Assembly: GCA_026120185.1 (NCBI GenBank)
Contig: JANUWF010001101.1
Coordinates: 6,574,001 to 6,638,000 of the forward strand
Length of the DNA stretch: 64,000 nt
Source of the DNA: Voacanga thouarsii
Lineage: Eukaryota; Streptophyta; Magnoliopsida; Gentianales; Apocynaceae
Direction: 5' to 3'
Shown here: in pieces, positions 35,435-46,643 of the stretch
Position numbering within the stretch: the stretch's first letter is position 1
Layout of the letters: every line of letters begins with the position of its first letter
Program-made: the position numbers and the translations under genes
Notes under the pieces: model-generated
What the model was told of the DNA's origin: nothing
What the model saw: only the letters and a program-made list of their open reading frames with translations
Database searches by the model: none

Positions 35435-37243
35435 AAAGAGTTTGTATCATTATTTGTTGAGTCGCATCTATTTGCTTTCTTCAGATTTTTAGTTTGTTTT
35501 CTTTTATCTTTGTGAGTTTTGATTTTGTTATTATTTTTCTTGTACTTCTCTATTCTCTACTATTTTCTTTCTTTTGTTGTTGATTTATTTTTCTTTTCTA
35601 GTTTTTATACTTTGGTGTGCTTTTTTGTATTTTTCCTTTTAGATACTTTGCCGTTGCCTCATTCTTCAAAGCATCAGCTCTTGTACAGCACAATGCGCAA
35701 TGAACAGAAGTTTGTTTTTCTTATCTCTTCTCCTTTATATTTTTGGTCCCATGACATTGTTTAGTTCTTGTTATATTTATTTAGTCATTGAGGACAATGT
35801 CCAGTTTAAGTGTGGGAAAGTGATTTGATTGACAAGTCTTCTATACATATACTTTAGCCTTCTTGAAAGCATTTTGAGCATAAATTTTTCAAAATTTTTC
35901 TGACTTTCTTGGAGATTTCAAGCTGTATTTTTAATGCATGTCTTTATGATGGACTATAGAGCATATGTTCTAGATCATTTATGGCTTATGCATGACTTTT
36001 TGCACACACTTGGACGAAGTAGTTCTTAATCAAATGCTTTACATTGTCCTTAAACCTGTTTTTCTACTAAAATTCATAGAGCATTTTAGAACTTACTTGA
36101 ATATCTCTCGAGGCGAAATAAGAAAGGCAATCATGATTTAACTTAGGGATGACGGTAATAGGCCTTCTTTGGATAGTTTGAGCTTTTAAGCCTACCTATT
36201 GTTATATTATCCCTAGTGCCTATTTTGAGCCTAAATTGTTGATTTCTTTCTTTAAAACCCATCACAATACTTTGTCCATTGCTTGTTTTTTAGAGTTTGA
36301 ATAATTTTTCAAATCTTTATGCTCTTGATGGATGAAAGTACATGAAGGAGAATGTGAGGGAGAGTACTTAGAGAAAGATCATGACTCGTTACTTGCAGTC
36401 ATGTATTAAGAGTTGAGTTGAGCTGGAAAAGGAAAAGAAAGCAAGGAAAGAAAAGAAAGAGAAAGAGAGAAAGAAAAGATGGAAAGAAAGAAATTGAGAA
36501 AAAAAAAAAAGAAAGAAAAGCAGCAGTAAGAGTGAAAAGAAGAGAGAAAAGAAGGAAAAGAAAAATTTTTTAAAGGAAAAGAGAGAAGAAAGATCACAAA
36601 AGGAATGGTGATTGAACTATATAAGTTAAGTTCATATTAAAGTACTTGACACAATTGCTGAAAATTTGAGTGATCTTGTGAAAGAAATAGAGAAGAGTTG
36701 ATGAGAAAAAAGAAAAGAAAAAGAGAAAAATGCAGGATTTGCTTGAGTGGAGTTGTAATTGCTATATAAGATTATGGTTTGATTGATTTTTGGAATATGA
36801 GAGCAAGAAGAGTTGGAAATTATTGATTCATTTTATTTATCCTTTTCTTGCTAACTCTTAATTTTTCTTTGATATTTAATTATCATATATCCTTTGTTTG
36901 ATAAGCTACATTACAAGCATTTAGCCTTACATTACAAGCTTAAAAGTCCTACTTGATCTAAGTAGAATCATGATTTGTCTCGGATTAGTGGAGAGAATGT
37001 ATGAAAAGTAAGCATATGGAATGCCTATTCTTTTTGAACTAAATTCTTTCCAATGGTTTGAGAATATTGTAAAGTATTGAGATGGTTCTACTAAGTCATT
37101 TATCACTAACACAAGTCTTGCATTGGTTGTGAAAGATACAGTAGCATGTGTTTTATGTTCTTGCATAAAGAAAGCATTAGAGATAGTGTTTTGAAATTGA
37201 TTGAGTTAAACCTTATGTTTTCCTATTTGTTCTTGATATTTCG
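35435..37243 (+). other. E5 non-coding interior with central polypurine-like motif and purine-rich tract
   Basis: At 35786-35820 stands CATTGAGGACAATGTCCAG followed by TTTAAGTGTGGGAAAG, a near-copy of the terminal polypurine region at 37244-37279. A 180-bp purine-rich tract (mostly GAAA/GGAAA) covers 36421-36600, and a second lies near 36705-36735. No gene is seen; short ORFs here are low-complexity. Confidence 0.6.
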
Positions 37244-37279
37244 CTTGAGGACAAGCAAAGAGCTAAGTGTGGGGGAATA
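37244..37279 (+). other. E5 polypurine tract region
   Basis: CTTGAGGACAAGCAAAGAGC, then TAAGTGTGGGGGAATA, directly before the 3' LTR start TGATAGGG at 37280. The same wording precedes the LTRs of E6 (40770-40800, minus strand) and E2 (11001-11033). Confidence 0.8.
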
Positions 37280-38523
37280 TGATAGGGACTAATTAGTCAT
37301 ATTTTTTCTAGTTATTTGAAGTTCATTTATGATATATTTTGTTCAATAACTAGTTATATTCCTTCATATTTGAGATTTTACTCTTGGAAAGGTATTTTGT
37401 TCATTATTCAAATTTTTAGGATAAAACGAAACAAAAACGTTGCAAAACAGATGAGAGGTGGCGTCGGCTAGGGCCCTAAAACCGGCGTCGGCCATGCATT
37501 GTTGACACGTATTTCAAAATGACGAAAAAATTGACAAAATAGAGGGAAGCATAGTGGAATCGGCGCCGGCCGCATTCTGGTCTTCATTATGTGAAATTCG
37601 GAGAAAAATCGACGAACAAGTAGAGAAGCATAAAACAACCGGCGCCGGCTCCGAGAGCCAAGGCGGCGCCGACTGTTCCCTGAAGTTAAGGCGGTGCTTG
37701 ATTTTTTCTACGCGGTTTTTGGTAATTTGTGAATTTTTAGTATCTTTCAACTTTTACTCAACCAAGACATTGTATCTACGAGTTTAGGCACTTCCTAAAC
37801 TTATAAATAGATGAAAAACACAAGGAAAAATGGGGAGAATTCATTGATCATCATAGAAAATCACTCAATTTAAAGAGGAATTCTTCAATTCAAGGAGGGT
37901 TGTACAAGAAGGTCTTCAAAGGAAGAAGAAGGAGGCTTGTCTATGAGTGCTTTCTTTTACTTTGTTTTCTTTTTCTTGAACAATGATATGTTAATTGTTT
38001 CATTGTAATTTGACATTATTTTAGATAGTCATGATTCTTAAAGTTATTTGATCTTTTGATTAATTGATTGTTCTTCTTGGTATTTAATTATTTGGGCGTA
38101 TTACGAGATTAATTGGTTGTTTCTTTTCATTAACTTGCTAAACCAAAGAGGTTGATGGTGGTTGCAATTGATTAATTTCATATTTATTAGTTGTTAACTT
38201 GCTAGACCAAAGAGGTTAATTGCTGAGAATTGAGTAATTAAAGGTTAATTGACGTTTGCTAAACCAAGGATTCATTGATTAATTTCATACTTTAAATTTG
38301 TCAAACCAAAGAAATTTAATCGAGGATTGTGTTTAATGTATCTTTTAGATGAATTAGTTGAGACAGACTAAGTGATGCTAATTTACCTTTATCCTTCATG
38401 ATGCCAAGAGAAGAATTAGTTATGATAATGGTTAGGTCATTTGAGATCATGTTTGTCTAAACAATAGTTTGAGTTACATACTTCATCATCCTTGACATGT
38501 ATATATTTTTATTTTTATTTTTA

Positions 38524-38554
<31 letters not shown>

Positions 38555-38768
38555 TGTTTTTCACTTTATCGAGTCGGTTAAATAATGAAAGAAATGTGAT
38601 TAATGTCTACTTGTTGCTGGAGGATCGACACTCGTTTGAACCTTATACTCGGTTAATGATGAGTACGCTTGCTCATATGTGTGATTTGGGTTGAACGTTT
38701 TAATTTAAACTTGATTGGGAATATACTTAGTTTTTATATGATTTTTACACTCAAGTCTGGACACATCA
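37280..38768 (+). repeat. E5 3' LTR
   Basis: TGATAGGGACTAATTAG to GGACACATCA, 1489 bp. It carries a cluster of GC-rich motifs in otherwise AT-rich DNA: GGCGTCGGC at 37459 and 37483, CGGCGCCGGCC near 37560, and CCGGCGCCGGCTCCGAGAGCC near 37640. A TATAAATA box is at 37802-37809. Confidence 0.88.
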
Positions 38769-39000
38769 ACCTGTGTGAGTATGGGGTAGTATCTTGGATA
38801 GTTTCTAATAGATAAACGTACCAGAGTACTTGGTTGATTTCAGTGGACTTTTCTGGGAAGTATTGCATGTTGATTGGTTTAGTCCCCTTTGGCAGTTAGT
38901 TTTGGTTGTCTACATATACAACCTCTAGATATGTTAGGTAGATGGTTGATCACAGAGTTGCTCATAGATAGGAACTTTATAAGGGGGAGTGGAAAACTTA
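38769..39000. repeat. Dispersed repeat, left copy
   Basis: About 210 bp, from GGTAGTATCTTGGATAG through CAACCTCTAGATATG to TTGCTCATAGATAGG, match 50845-51056 in the same orientation. A purine run, ATAAGGGGGAGTGG, ends the segment just before E6. Its parent family was not recognised; it contains no ORF. Confidence 0.7.
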
Positions 39001-39214
39001 TGTGTAAGATTTTGGTGTAGAAAAATCATATAATTTTGTATTTATTCCCAATCAAGATTAAATTAAAACATTAATCCAAATTATACATATGAACAAGTGC
39101 ACTCATCATTAAGTATAGTATAGGTAATTAATGAGTATTGATCCTGAAGGAACAAGTACACACTAATTACTTCTCATTCATTATTTAACCTATCAACTAA
39201 ATTGATAAAGAAAT

Positions 39215-39258
<44 letters not shown>

Positions 39259-40769
39259 ACTCTTGGAGAGAAAAAAACATATAAAAATAGTTATTCTCAA
39301 AATCATGACATGAACTATCTAACACTTATCACAATTAATTAATGTCTTAGCATCATAAAGGAACAAAAATAGAAACCACTTCTTTTCCAATATATGGAAT
39401 CACTATTTCTTGATTAAATTAGCATATTTTCCAATCAAATCAAAATAACCAAAGAAATGTATTAAGCTCTTTCCTCATGAATATTCATATACTCTAGGCA
39501 ATATAAACATGAAATTAGCTAATAACCCTATACTCTAAATTAACTAACTTTTGATTACTCAAGTTCAATTCTCAACATTCTTTCCCAATCCAGTTAAGAT
39601 AATAAATATATAGAATTGATTAAATTGAACTCAATTTAACTTCGTTTCCCAAGTTCATTAGACAGAAATTCAATTCCATCAATTTATCAAATAAAATCAA
39701 GTAATCAAATACCAAGAACAATAATCAATTGATTAAAGATTAGATAAATAACAATATCATGAATCCAAAAATAATACTTAATCACAGTTAAAATATTAAT
39801 CTCATCATTGTCAAAGAAAAAGAAAACAAATGAAAGAGATAGGTACTTATAGATAAGCCCTTCAACTTCTAATGAAAACTCCTCTAAAATCAATGCTCAT
39901 TAAGTAATTTATTTCTCTAGAGAAAATATTACATGGATGCACTCTAAATATTTATCTAACTCTCCATGTACTCCTAAAGTAAATAAACAATATTTATAGG
40001 CCTACAGATTTCCTAAAAGCTTTACAATGCACAAAAAGTAATTTCCTAATAGGATTCTTGAAATTATGTACAAATTCACTGAAGTCATCGACTTAATTGC
40101 ACTGAGCCACAATTTGCTGAAGCCAAATTGCTACCGAAGCCAATGAAGACTCCAAGCCAAGCCAAGCATTCTTTTCTTTCTATTCTTTGATCAAAGCCGA
40201 CTGAAGCAATCCAAGCCGAGCTACAAATTCCCTTTTCCTTTTCATTGAGCCGATCTCAAGCCCAAGCAACGGACTATACATTTTTCCTTGCCAAGTCACT
40301 AAGCCGTCTTCCCTGTTGAGCCTCCTAACTCATTTCTTCCTTTCTTCTTGACACCGGCTCACTCGAGCTGATGCAAGCCGAGCCCGAGCCGTGGCTTTTT
40401 TTTTTTCTTTCTTTCTCCTTTTGTAGAGTCGTGGCTAGCCGAGCCACAGCTCTTCCTTGTTGGAGCCTCCTGCGGGCCATGTGCAGCCTCCCATGGGTGT
40501 GTGCTTTGTTTCATCCTGATTTTCTTTGTTTTTCATTGTTCTTCCATACTTGGCTCGCGCTCTGAGTCAATCTTCTTGGGCTGGCATCGGGTCTTCACTG
40601 TAATTCTTCAATTAAACTCTAAATTCACCTATTTTAGCATATAATCACAGAAAAATATTTTTATAAGTGAAATATCAACTAGAAAAGAATATGATTAGTT
40701 ATTATATCAAAAGTATCATAAAATATCTTCAAATAACTAGAAATATATATATAAATTTAGACCCTATCA
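39001..40769 (-). repeat. E6 3' LTR
   Basis: On the plus strand it runs from TGTGTAAGATTTTGG to CCCTATCA and matches 44803-46282 plus 50280-50524. It has a (TA)n tract at about 39217-39255 and a TATAAATA box on the minus strand (39991-39998). A patch rich in GCCGAGCC and AAGCCAA words lies at 40095-40450. Confidence 0.88.
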
Positions 40770-42167
40770 TATTCTCCCATATTTGAATCTTTGCTTGTTC
40801 CCAAGCAAAGTACTTAAGACAAAGCACACAAAACAAAATAACTCTTCTCAAATTCATCCACAACAAAGTCATAATTTCTTTTCCAACATTAGATATAAAA
40901 TTTTCATTTATTCAACCCTTTAAAAACCTTTGTAAACTCATGCATTAAATAAAACATGTCAAGACTCTCAAAAATTAAGTTAAACAAGTTTATACTTTAG
41001 TCTAAGAAAATTATTTCAACTTTCAAGCCAAGACATGGATAACACAAATCATAAAAGTCAAGTTGTTCAACTAATTCAAAACTCATAGAATCAAATTTGC
41101 ATAACTCTAAGTAGCAAAATAAGGAAACACTCAATTTTTTTCAAGATAACTTAGGGAATAAGCCTCAAGTGAATGAATTTCTCTTCACACACCGTTTCGG
41201 CTCCTTTGTAGTCATTATCATTTTTCAGCATTTTTTTTTCTTTCTGCCTTCGGGATAGTCTCAAGAGAGTGCATCGAACAATACTTGCTACTTCTCTCTG
41301 TATTAACCCCATTTTCAGCAGGAATTTTTCTCTCTTTTTTCTATTATTTTTTAAAGCAAGATAAGTTTTTTTTTTTCAAAATAAAACAAGCATTTTCTTT
41401 CAAAAAAATAAATAAATCTTTCCACTCATATTTTTTTTCAGCTCACCAAAAGAAAATTGCACCCTTGTTTTTCAATTCTCACCATCCTCATTCACAATTT
41501 CAAGTTAAACAAATTTAGAAAACCATAAATCAAGAATTAATTAACAGCTTTTCTCATATTTCATCACATCATCCATATCCAAACAAGAAGAGTAAATTAA
41601 AATTCAAATACTAAAATATAACTAAGATTAATTTAAATTGTCAAGACTTAACATATTTAACTTAATATACAATTTTACCCAAATAAAAAACCAAATAATT
41701 TGAATGACAAGTTTATATTTAAAGTGAAAAAGAAAATCATAACCTTATCATAGGCAGAAACAATTTCAAACCAATTTTCAAAAATTTGCCCCAGAGTCTT
41801 AAGAAAATCCATATCTATTGAATCTCAAAAAGATGTACTTGAGAAAGTATTAAATCTCCTCCATACTTAAATTAGACATTGTCCTCAATGGCCTAAAATA
41901 GCACAATAAAGCATAACCAAGGGACCAAAAATATAAAGAAGGAAACTAACATAATACTCCCCAAGACAGATTAGCTCCAAGAAAAGAGAAGTTCTCCTTC
42001 AAAAAGTCGAAAGAAGCAGTGTCATCACATAGGAGTTAAGAAACCTACAAAAAGAAAAACAAACACACCAAGGAAAAGTATAAAAAGGAATTGAAAGAAA
42101 ACAAAATAAAAGCACACTAAAAATCAAAGAAAAATAAAAATAGAAAGTCAAAGCATTTAAGAACCCC
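40770..42167 (-). other. E6 polypurine tract and non-coding interior
   Basis: The terminal tract (minus strand TATGGGAGAATA, preceded by CAAGCAAAGATTCAAA) sits at 40770-40800. A second copy of the TTGAGGACAATGT...TAAGTATGGAGGAG motif lies at 41856-41892, as in E5. The plus strand is T-rich at 41225-41445. No coding region is seen; ORFs here are low-complexity shadows. Confidence 0.6.
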
Positions 42168-43464
42168 CTAAAGTAGAGCCTCCAGACGGGCTCTAAATTG
42201 TCCTCCAAATGGACCACCAAATGGGCCACCACGACCTCTAAATGGACCATGAGGTCCTCCTTGTTTCTCATAATAATGTCACCAATAATCCCCTTGAATA
42301 TCTTGATTGAGCCTTAGATTGCACAAAATATTATCTTGGCTTTGCTGAGTATGCTCAATCCCATCAAACCTTTGATCATGCCTTACCCTCATATCAGCTA
42401 TGTTTTCCCTCATTCCAGCCATTTTGTCCCTCAAATGCTCTAAAGATATATTAATATTGGCTAAAGTATTGTCACTAACACTTGATGGTCGCCTAGAATG
42501 CCTTTGTGGTTGGGAAGGTTCCTCTTCTTGCTTAACATGAAGCTCAGGAATGCTAGTTTGGGGAATTTCTTTTGGCTTTGATCATGTAGATGTTGTAGTA
42601 TTAAACTTATAGCCACAATGAGTTAAGATTTGTTTAGCAACCACATTGTGCGAAGTAGTAGGTTCCACAAGTTTATTTTCCGTAGAAACATCAAAAGTAT
42701 TCAAAACTTGTGAAATCACCAAAAGAATAACAAAAGCTTTGGTAGCAAGGCTATAAGCTGCCACTTCTCGTATAGAAGTTAGTTACAAAGACAAGGGGAA
42801 TGGGTTCTCCACGAAACATTTTAGAAAGTATATAAACATCAATCACCCTAATCTTATTTAAACAACTCGATCGGGAGCAAATATTGAAACACATTAGATA
42901 CAAAATAACCCTCAATTGAAGAGTAAGATCATTACTAGGGAGAAAGAAAGAACCATGTGTAGATGCTTTTGGTTCCAAACCCAACTGGCGATAAGCAACA
43001 TTAAAATTTCAAGTTGGCTCAGAAGAGATCATCTTATTATGGTGGTCAATTTCGATCCAAGGGCCACTATCATCAACACTTAAAATGGTAGCTAATTGAG
43101 CCCTAGTCAAAATTATGGAGGTGCCCTAGATGTTTCTATTTGTTTCAGAAGTCCTTGCCTTTTGTTTTTTTATGTTCGCATAAAATTCTTTTATAAGGGC
43201 AGGACAAAAATCACCTCTCAATCTTAAAATTAGATCCCAACCAATCCTTCCAAACATCTCAGTGATATGCAAAGACCTATCAAGGGAAGGTTTGACTGTT
43301 TTTTCAACAATGATTCTATTCAAGGCCTCAGCATCATACCATTCCTCACATTTTTTATTAGTAAAATTCTTTGGATGAAAAGAAGGTAGCTCTGATGATG
43401 GGTCAAAAGATGAGGATGGTTTAATGCGTTTGTGAGGTTTGAAAAATTGTTTGATTTTTGGCAT
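42168..43464 (-). pseudogene. ORF1 of E6: plant-transposon-protein-like (EFYAN) domain and Gly/Pro/Arg-rich tail
   Basis: It starts MPKIKQFFKPHKRIKPSSSF at 43464 and reads NFTNKKCEEWYDAEALNRII, then GRIGWDLILRLRGDFCPALI, then KEFYANIKKQKARTSETNRN. After a stop at 43126 the frame continues GTSIILTRAQLATILSVDDS, a stop where Trp is expected, and NFNVAYRQLGLEPKA. A frameshift near 42760 leads to AAYSLATKAFVILLVISQVL, then an acidic linker, then a coiled coil (NINISLEHLRDKMAGMREN). The tail is GPFRGRGGPFGGPFGGQFRA, ending at 42168. The GW...EFYAN pattern fits the 'putative plant transposon protein' family (PF20167 type). The RGG-like tail suggests nucleic-acid binding, so a gag-like role is likely. 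Total is about 430 codons with two stops and at least one frameshift. Confidence 0.65.
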
Positions 43465-44383
43465 GTTAGCTCAAACAAAAATAAACACACTTTGCAAATG
43501 ATTTTCTTTTCAGTGGAAAACCTTTTTTTTTTTTTTCCAAAATTCTGGTTTTCAAACACAATTCTCAAAACAATACCTTTGGATATTTCCAATTCAAATA
43601 GCAGAGGTACGATGATAAACCTTAACAAGTGTACCACAACTCAGAAGAAAAAAAGCACTAGTATGCATTGATTAATCACTATATCCACAAATTGAAAAAT
43701 TCCAGTAGAGTATGTAGACAATATTAGTAGCACCAAAATCACATCCCAATCATCTCATGCATATTTGCAACTCCAAATAAACTTAACAAGAATCATTTCA
43801 AGCAAAGTAAATAATTCCTCAAAATGCAATACCAATGAATGTCAAGAAAATTCTAGAGGAAGCTATGTACTATCATTTGAATGAATGTTTAGCACCGCTA
43901 AGTCTTCTAACCTTTGGAGTTTCGCAATGTGAATTTGTGGTGAATCAGTAAAAGAAGGAAAGAATTGTTAAAGAAGATGAACGGAGAAGAAGACCTTCGG
44001 TGTAGATGAACTAAGGAAGTAAGAAAGCAATTTGTCTGGAGAAAATAGGGAGAGAAGAAATGGATATGTGGTGAAAAGAACAAGAAATCTAGTTTAAGAC
44101 AAACATGATCATGTCGGTTTTGCTTGGTTGTAGAGTAAAAAAGCTAAAGAACATGTGAATTTGGTTGTCTTCTTGTGTAAAAGAGAAACCTGAAGGATTA
44201 AAAGTGTGGTAGGCTCAGTCGAGGTGTTGACCAAGCCAGCTAAGCTGGCATTGGCTTAGCTTAGCTCTAGACAATCCAAAATGCACTTTTTTTTTTTCAA
44301 AAATAATCAATAAAATCAACGAAGCAGTTACAAGCATACAAAAGACTTATTGTACAATAATATAGCAACATAAATTACAACTC

Positions 44384-44479
<96 letters not shown>

Positions 44480-44776
44480 GGAATGATTAAACAATTACAA
44501 CAATACTAAGAAAATAAATACAACAATATATTCTAATTTCAGTAGACAAGTACAAATACGATTATTGTTAGTATTAGAAATATGAAATATCTAACAACTA
44601 ATAAAAAAACAACAATTATTATAGTACACTAATATATGGTTTATTCACAATAATTTTTTTGAAATAAATAAATAAATATAATACAACAAGAAATTAAATT
44701 ATTTACGTGGCACCTAAAAATACTATTTACGTATTTACAAGGCTAAATTAATGAAATTCAAGTTTTCATAATATTG
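43465..44776 (-). other. E6 leader between primer site and ORF1, with (TTA)31 microsatellite
   Basis: Non-coding. A pure (TTA)n tract of 94 bp lies at 44384-44477. Remaining sequence is AT-rich with no recognisable motif. ORF 43432-43671 on the plus strand is a shadow. Confidence 0.6.
44384..44477. repeat. (TTA)31 microsatellite
   Basis: Uninterrupted trinucleotide run, the same motif class as the much longer (TAA)118 at 53270. Confidence 0.95.
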
Positions 44777-44795
44777 TTTCCCGGTAATGACGCCA
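44777..44795 (-). other. E6 primer-binding site (tRNA-Asp type)
   Basis: The minus strand reads TGGCGTCATTACCGGGAAA, a decayed TGGCGCCGTTGCCGGGGA, placed seven bases from the LTR end (CATCA). Confidence 0.8.
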
Positions 44796-44802
44796 AAAAA
44801 CT

Positions 44803-46282
44803 TGATGCGTAAGATTTGGATGTAAAAAAATCACATAATTTTGTATCCATTTCCAATCAAGTTTAAATTAAAATATTAATCTCAAATTACACATATGAAC
44901 AAGTGCATTCATCATTAAGTATAGTATAGAGAATTAACGAGTATCAATCCTCAAGGAATAAGGATACACTAATTACTTCTCATTCATTGTTTAACCTATC
45001 AACTAAATTGATAAAGAAATCAAAATAAAAAATAAAAAATAAAAACAAAATATATACACAACTATTGGAGAGAAAAAATATGTAATTAAATAGTTATTCT
45101 CAAAATCATGACATGAATTATCTAACACTTATCACAATCAATCATTGTCTTTGCATCATAAAAGAACAAAAATAGAAACCACTTCTTTTTCAATCCATGG
45201 AATCACTATTTCTTGATTAAATTAGTAGATTTTCCAATCAAACCAACATAACTATAGAAATACATTAAACTCTTTCCTCATGAATATCCCTATACTCTAG
45301 GTAATATAAATATGAAATTAATCAATAACCATATACTCTAGGCGAAATTAATTAATACTTGATTACTTAAGTTTAATTCTTCACATTCTTTTCCAATCCA
45401 GTTAAGATAACAAATATATAAATTGATTAAATTGAACTCAATCTAACTTCATTTCTCAAGTCCATTAGACATAAATTCAATTCATCAATCTATCAAATAA
45501 AATCAAGTAATCAAATACCAAGAGCAATTATCAATTGATTAAAGATTAAATAAATAAAAATATCATGAATCCGAAAATAATACTTAATCATAATTAAAAT
45601 ATTAATCTCATCATTGTCAAAGAAAAAGAAAACAAAGGAAAGAGATAGGTACTTATAGACAAGCCCTTCAACTTCCAATAAAAACTCATCTAAAATCAAT
45701 GCTCATTGAGTAATTTATTTCTCCAAAGAAAATATTACACGGATGCACTCTAAATATTTATCTAACTCTCCATGTAGTGCACACACATTTTTGTAACATG
45801 AATAGACAATATTAATAGGCCTACAGATTTCCTAAAAGCTTTACAATATACAAGGAGTAATTTCCTAATAGGATTCTTGAAATTATGTGCAAATTCACTG
45901 AAGTCATTGACTCAATTGCACTAAGCCGCAATTTGCTGAAGCCAAATTGTTACCGAAGCCAATGAAGACTCCAAGCCAAGCTAAGTGTTCTTTTCTTTCT
46001 TTTCTCCGATCGAAGCCGACTGAAGCCATCCAAGTCGAGCCACAAATTTCCTTTTCCGTTTCATTGAGCTGATCCCAAGCCCAAGCCGTGAAACTATGCA
46101 TTTTTCCTTGCCGAGCCGTCTTTCCTATTGAGCCACCGAGCTCATTTCTTCCTTTCTTCTTGACACTAGCTGACTCGAACTGTGGCTTTTTTTCTTCCTT
46201 TCTCCCTTTGCTGAGCACGGCTCTTCCTTGTTGGAGCCTCCGTGGCCCATGTGCAACCTCCCATAGCTATGTGCTTTGTTTC
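44803..46282 (-). repeat. E6 5' LTR, larger piece
   Basis: Matches 39001-40502 along its length. It is cut after GTGCTTTGTTTC; the uninterrupted site is at 40502-40516 (GTGCTTTGTTTCATCC). The short remainder lies at 50275-50524. Confidence 0.88.
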
Positions 46283-46643
46283 TGTTGAATAGTATGCTCT
46301 CTTAGATTAGATTTTTTATGTAAATATCGAATATTTTAATAAAAGAATTTATTTATAGAAATTTTTTGTAAATTTACTTTTTATTTGTGCACAATTTTGT
46401 TTGGAACAGGCCCATTGTGTTTAAATAAGTGATCCATGTGAATGATGGTCTTTCACAATTGTTGGAATATATGCCCTCTTAGACTAGTTTTCTAATAAAA
46501 ATATCGAATATGTTGATAAAAGAATTTATTTTTGAAAATTGTTTGTGAATTTATTTTCTATATTTGTGTACAATTTCGTTTGGAACAGACCCATTGTATG
46601 TAAATAAGTGATTCATGTGAATTGAGGTCTTTCACAGTAAGGT
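46283..46643 (+). repeat. Tandem duplication of the LTR start (two copies of about 180 bp)
   Basis: 46283-46461 (from TGTTGAATAGTATGCTCTC to GGTCTTTCACAAT) and 46462-46643 (from TGTTGGAATATATGCCCTC to GGTCTTTCACAGT) are diverged copies of the same LTR head. The second continues into module C. Confidence 0.85.

Larger units (their letters stand above)
32822..38768 (+). mobile_element. Non-autonomous gypsy-type (Athila-related) retrotransposon E5
   Basis: Matching LTRs lie at 32822-34118 (5' end missing) and 37280-38768, with a tRNA-Asp-type primer site at 34125 and a polypurine tract ending at 37279. The 3.2-kb interior has one decayed ORF (34646-35434) but no protease, RT or integrase, so it must have used enzymes from a relative. 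LTR ends (TGATAGGG to CACATCA), primer site and polypurine tract match those of minus-strand E6. The 5' LTR abuts the E4 LTR and lacks about 260 bp, so the left boundary is a deletion or recombination joint rather than an insertion end. Confidence 0.82.

Noticed and set aside
36406..36597. Ser/Phe-rich minus-strand ORF
   Set aside because: It is a reading of a purine-rich tract inside E5.
40371..40565. Small ORF with hydrophobic Phe-rich stretch, possible membrane peptide
   Set aside because: It lies antisense in the E6 3' LTR in low-complexity sequence and is not kept in the other LTR.
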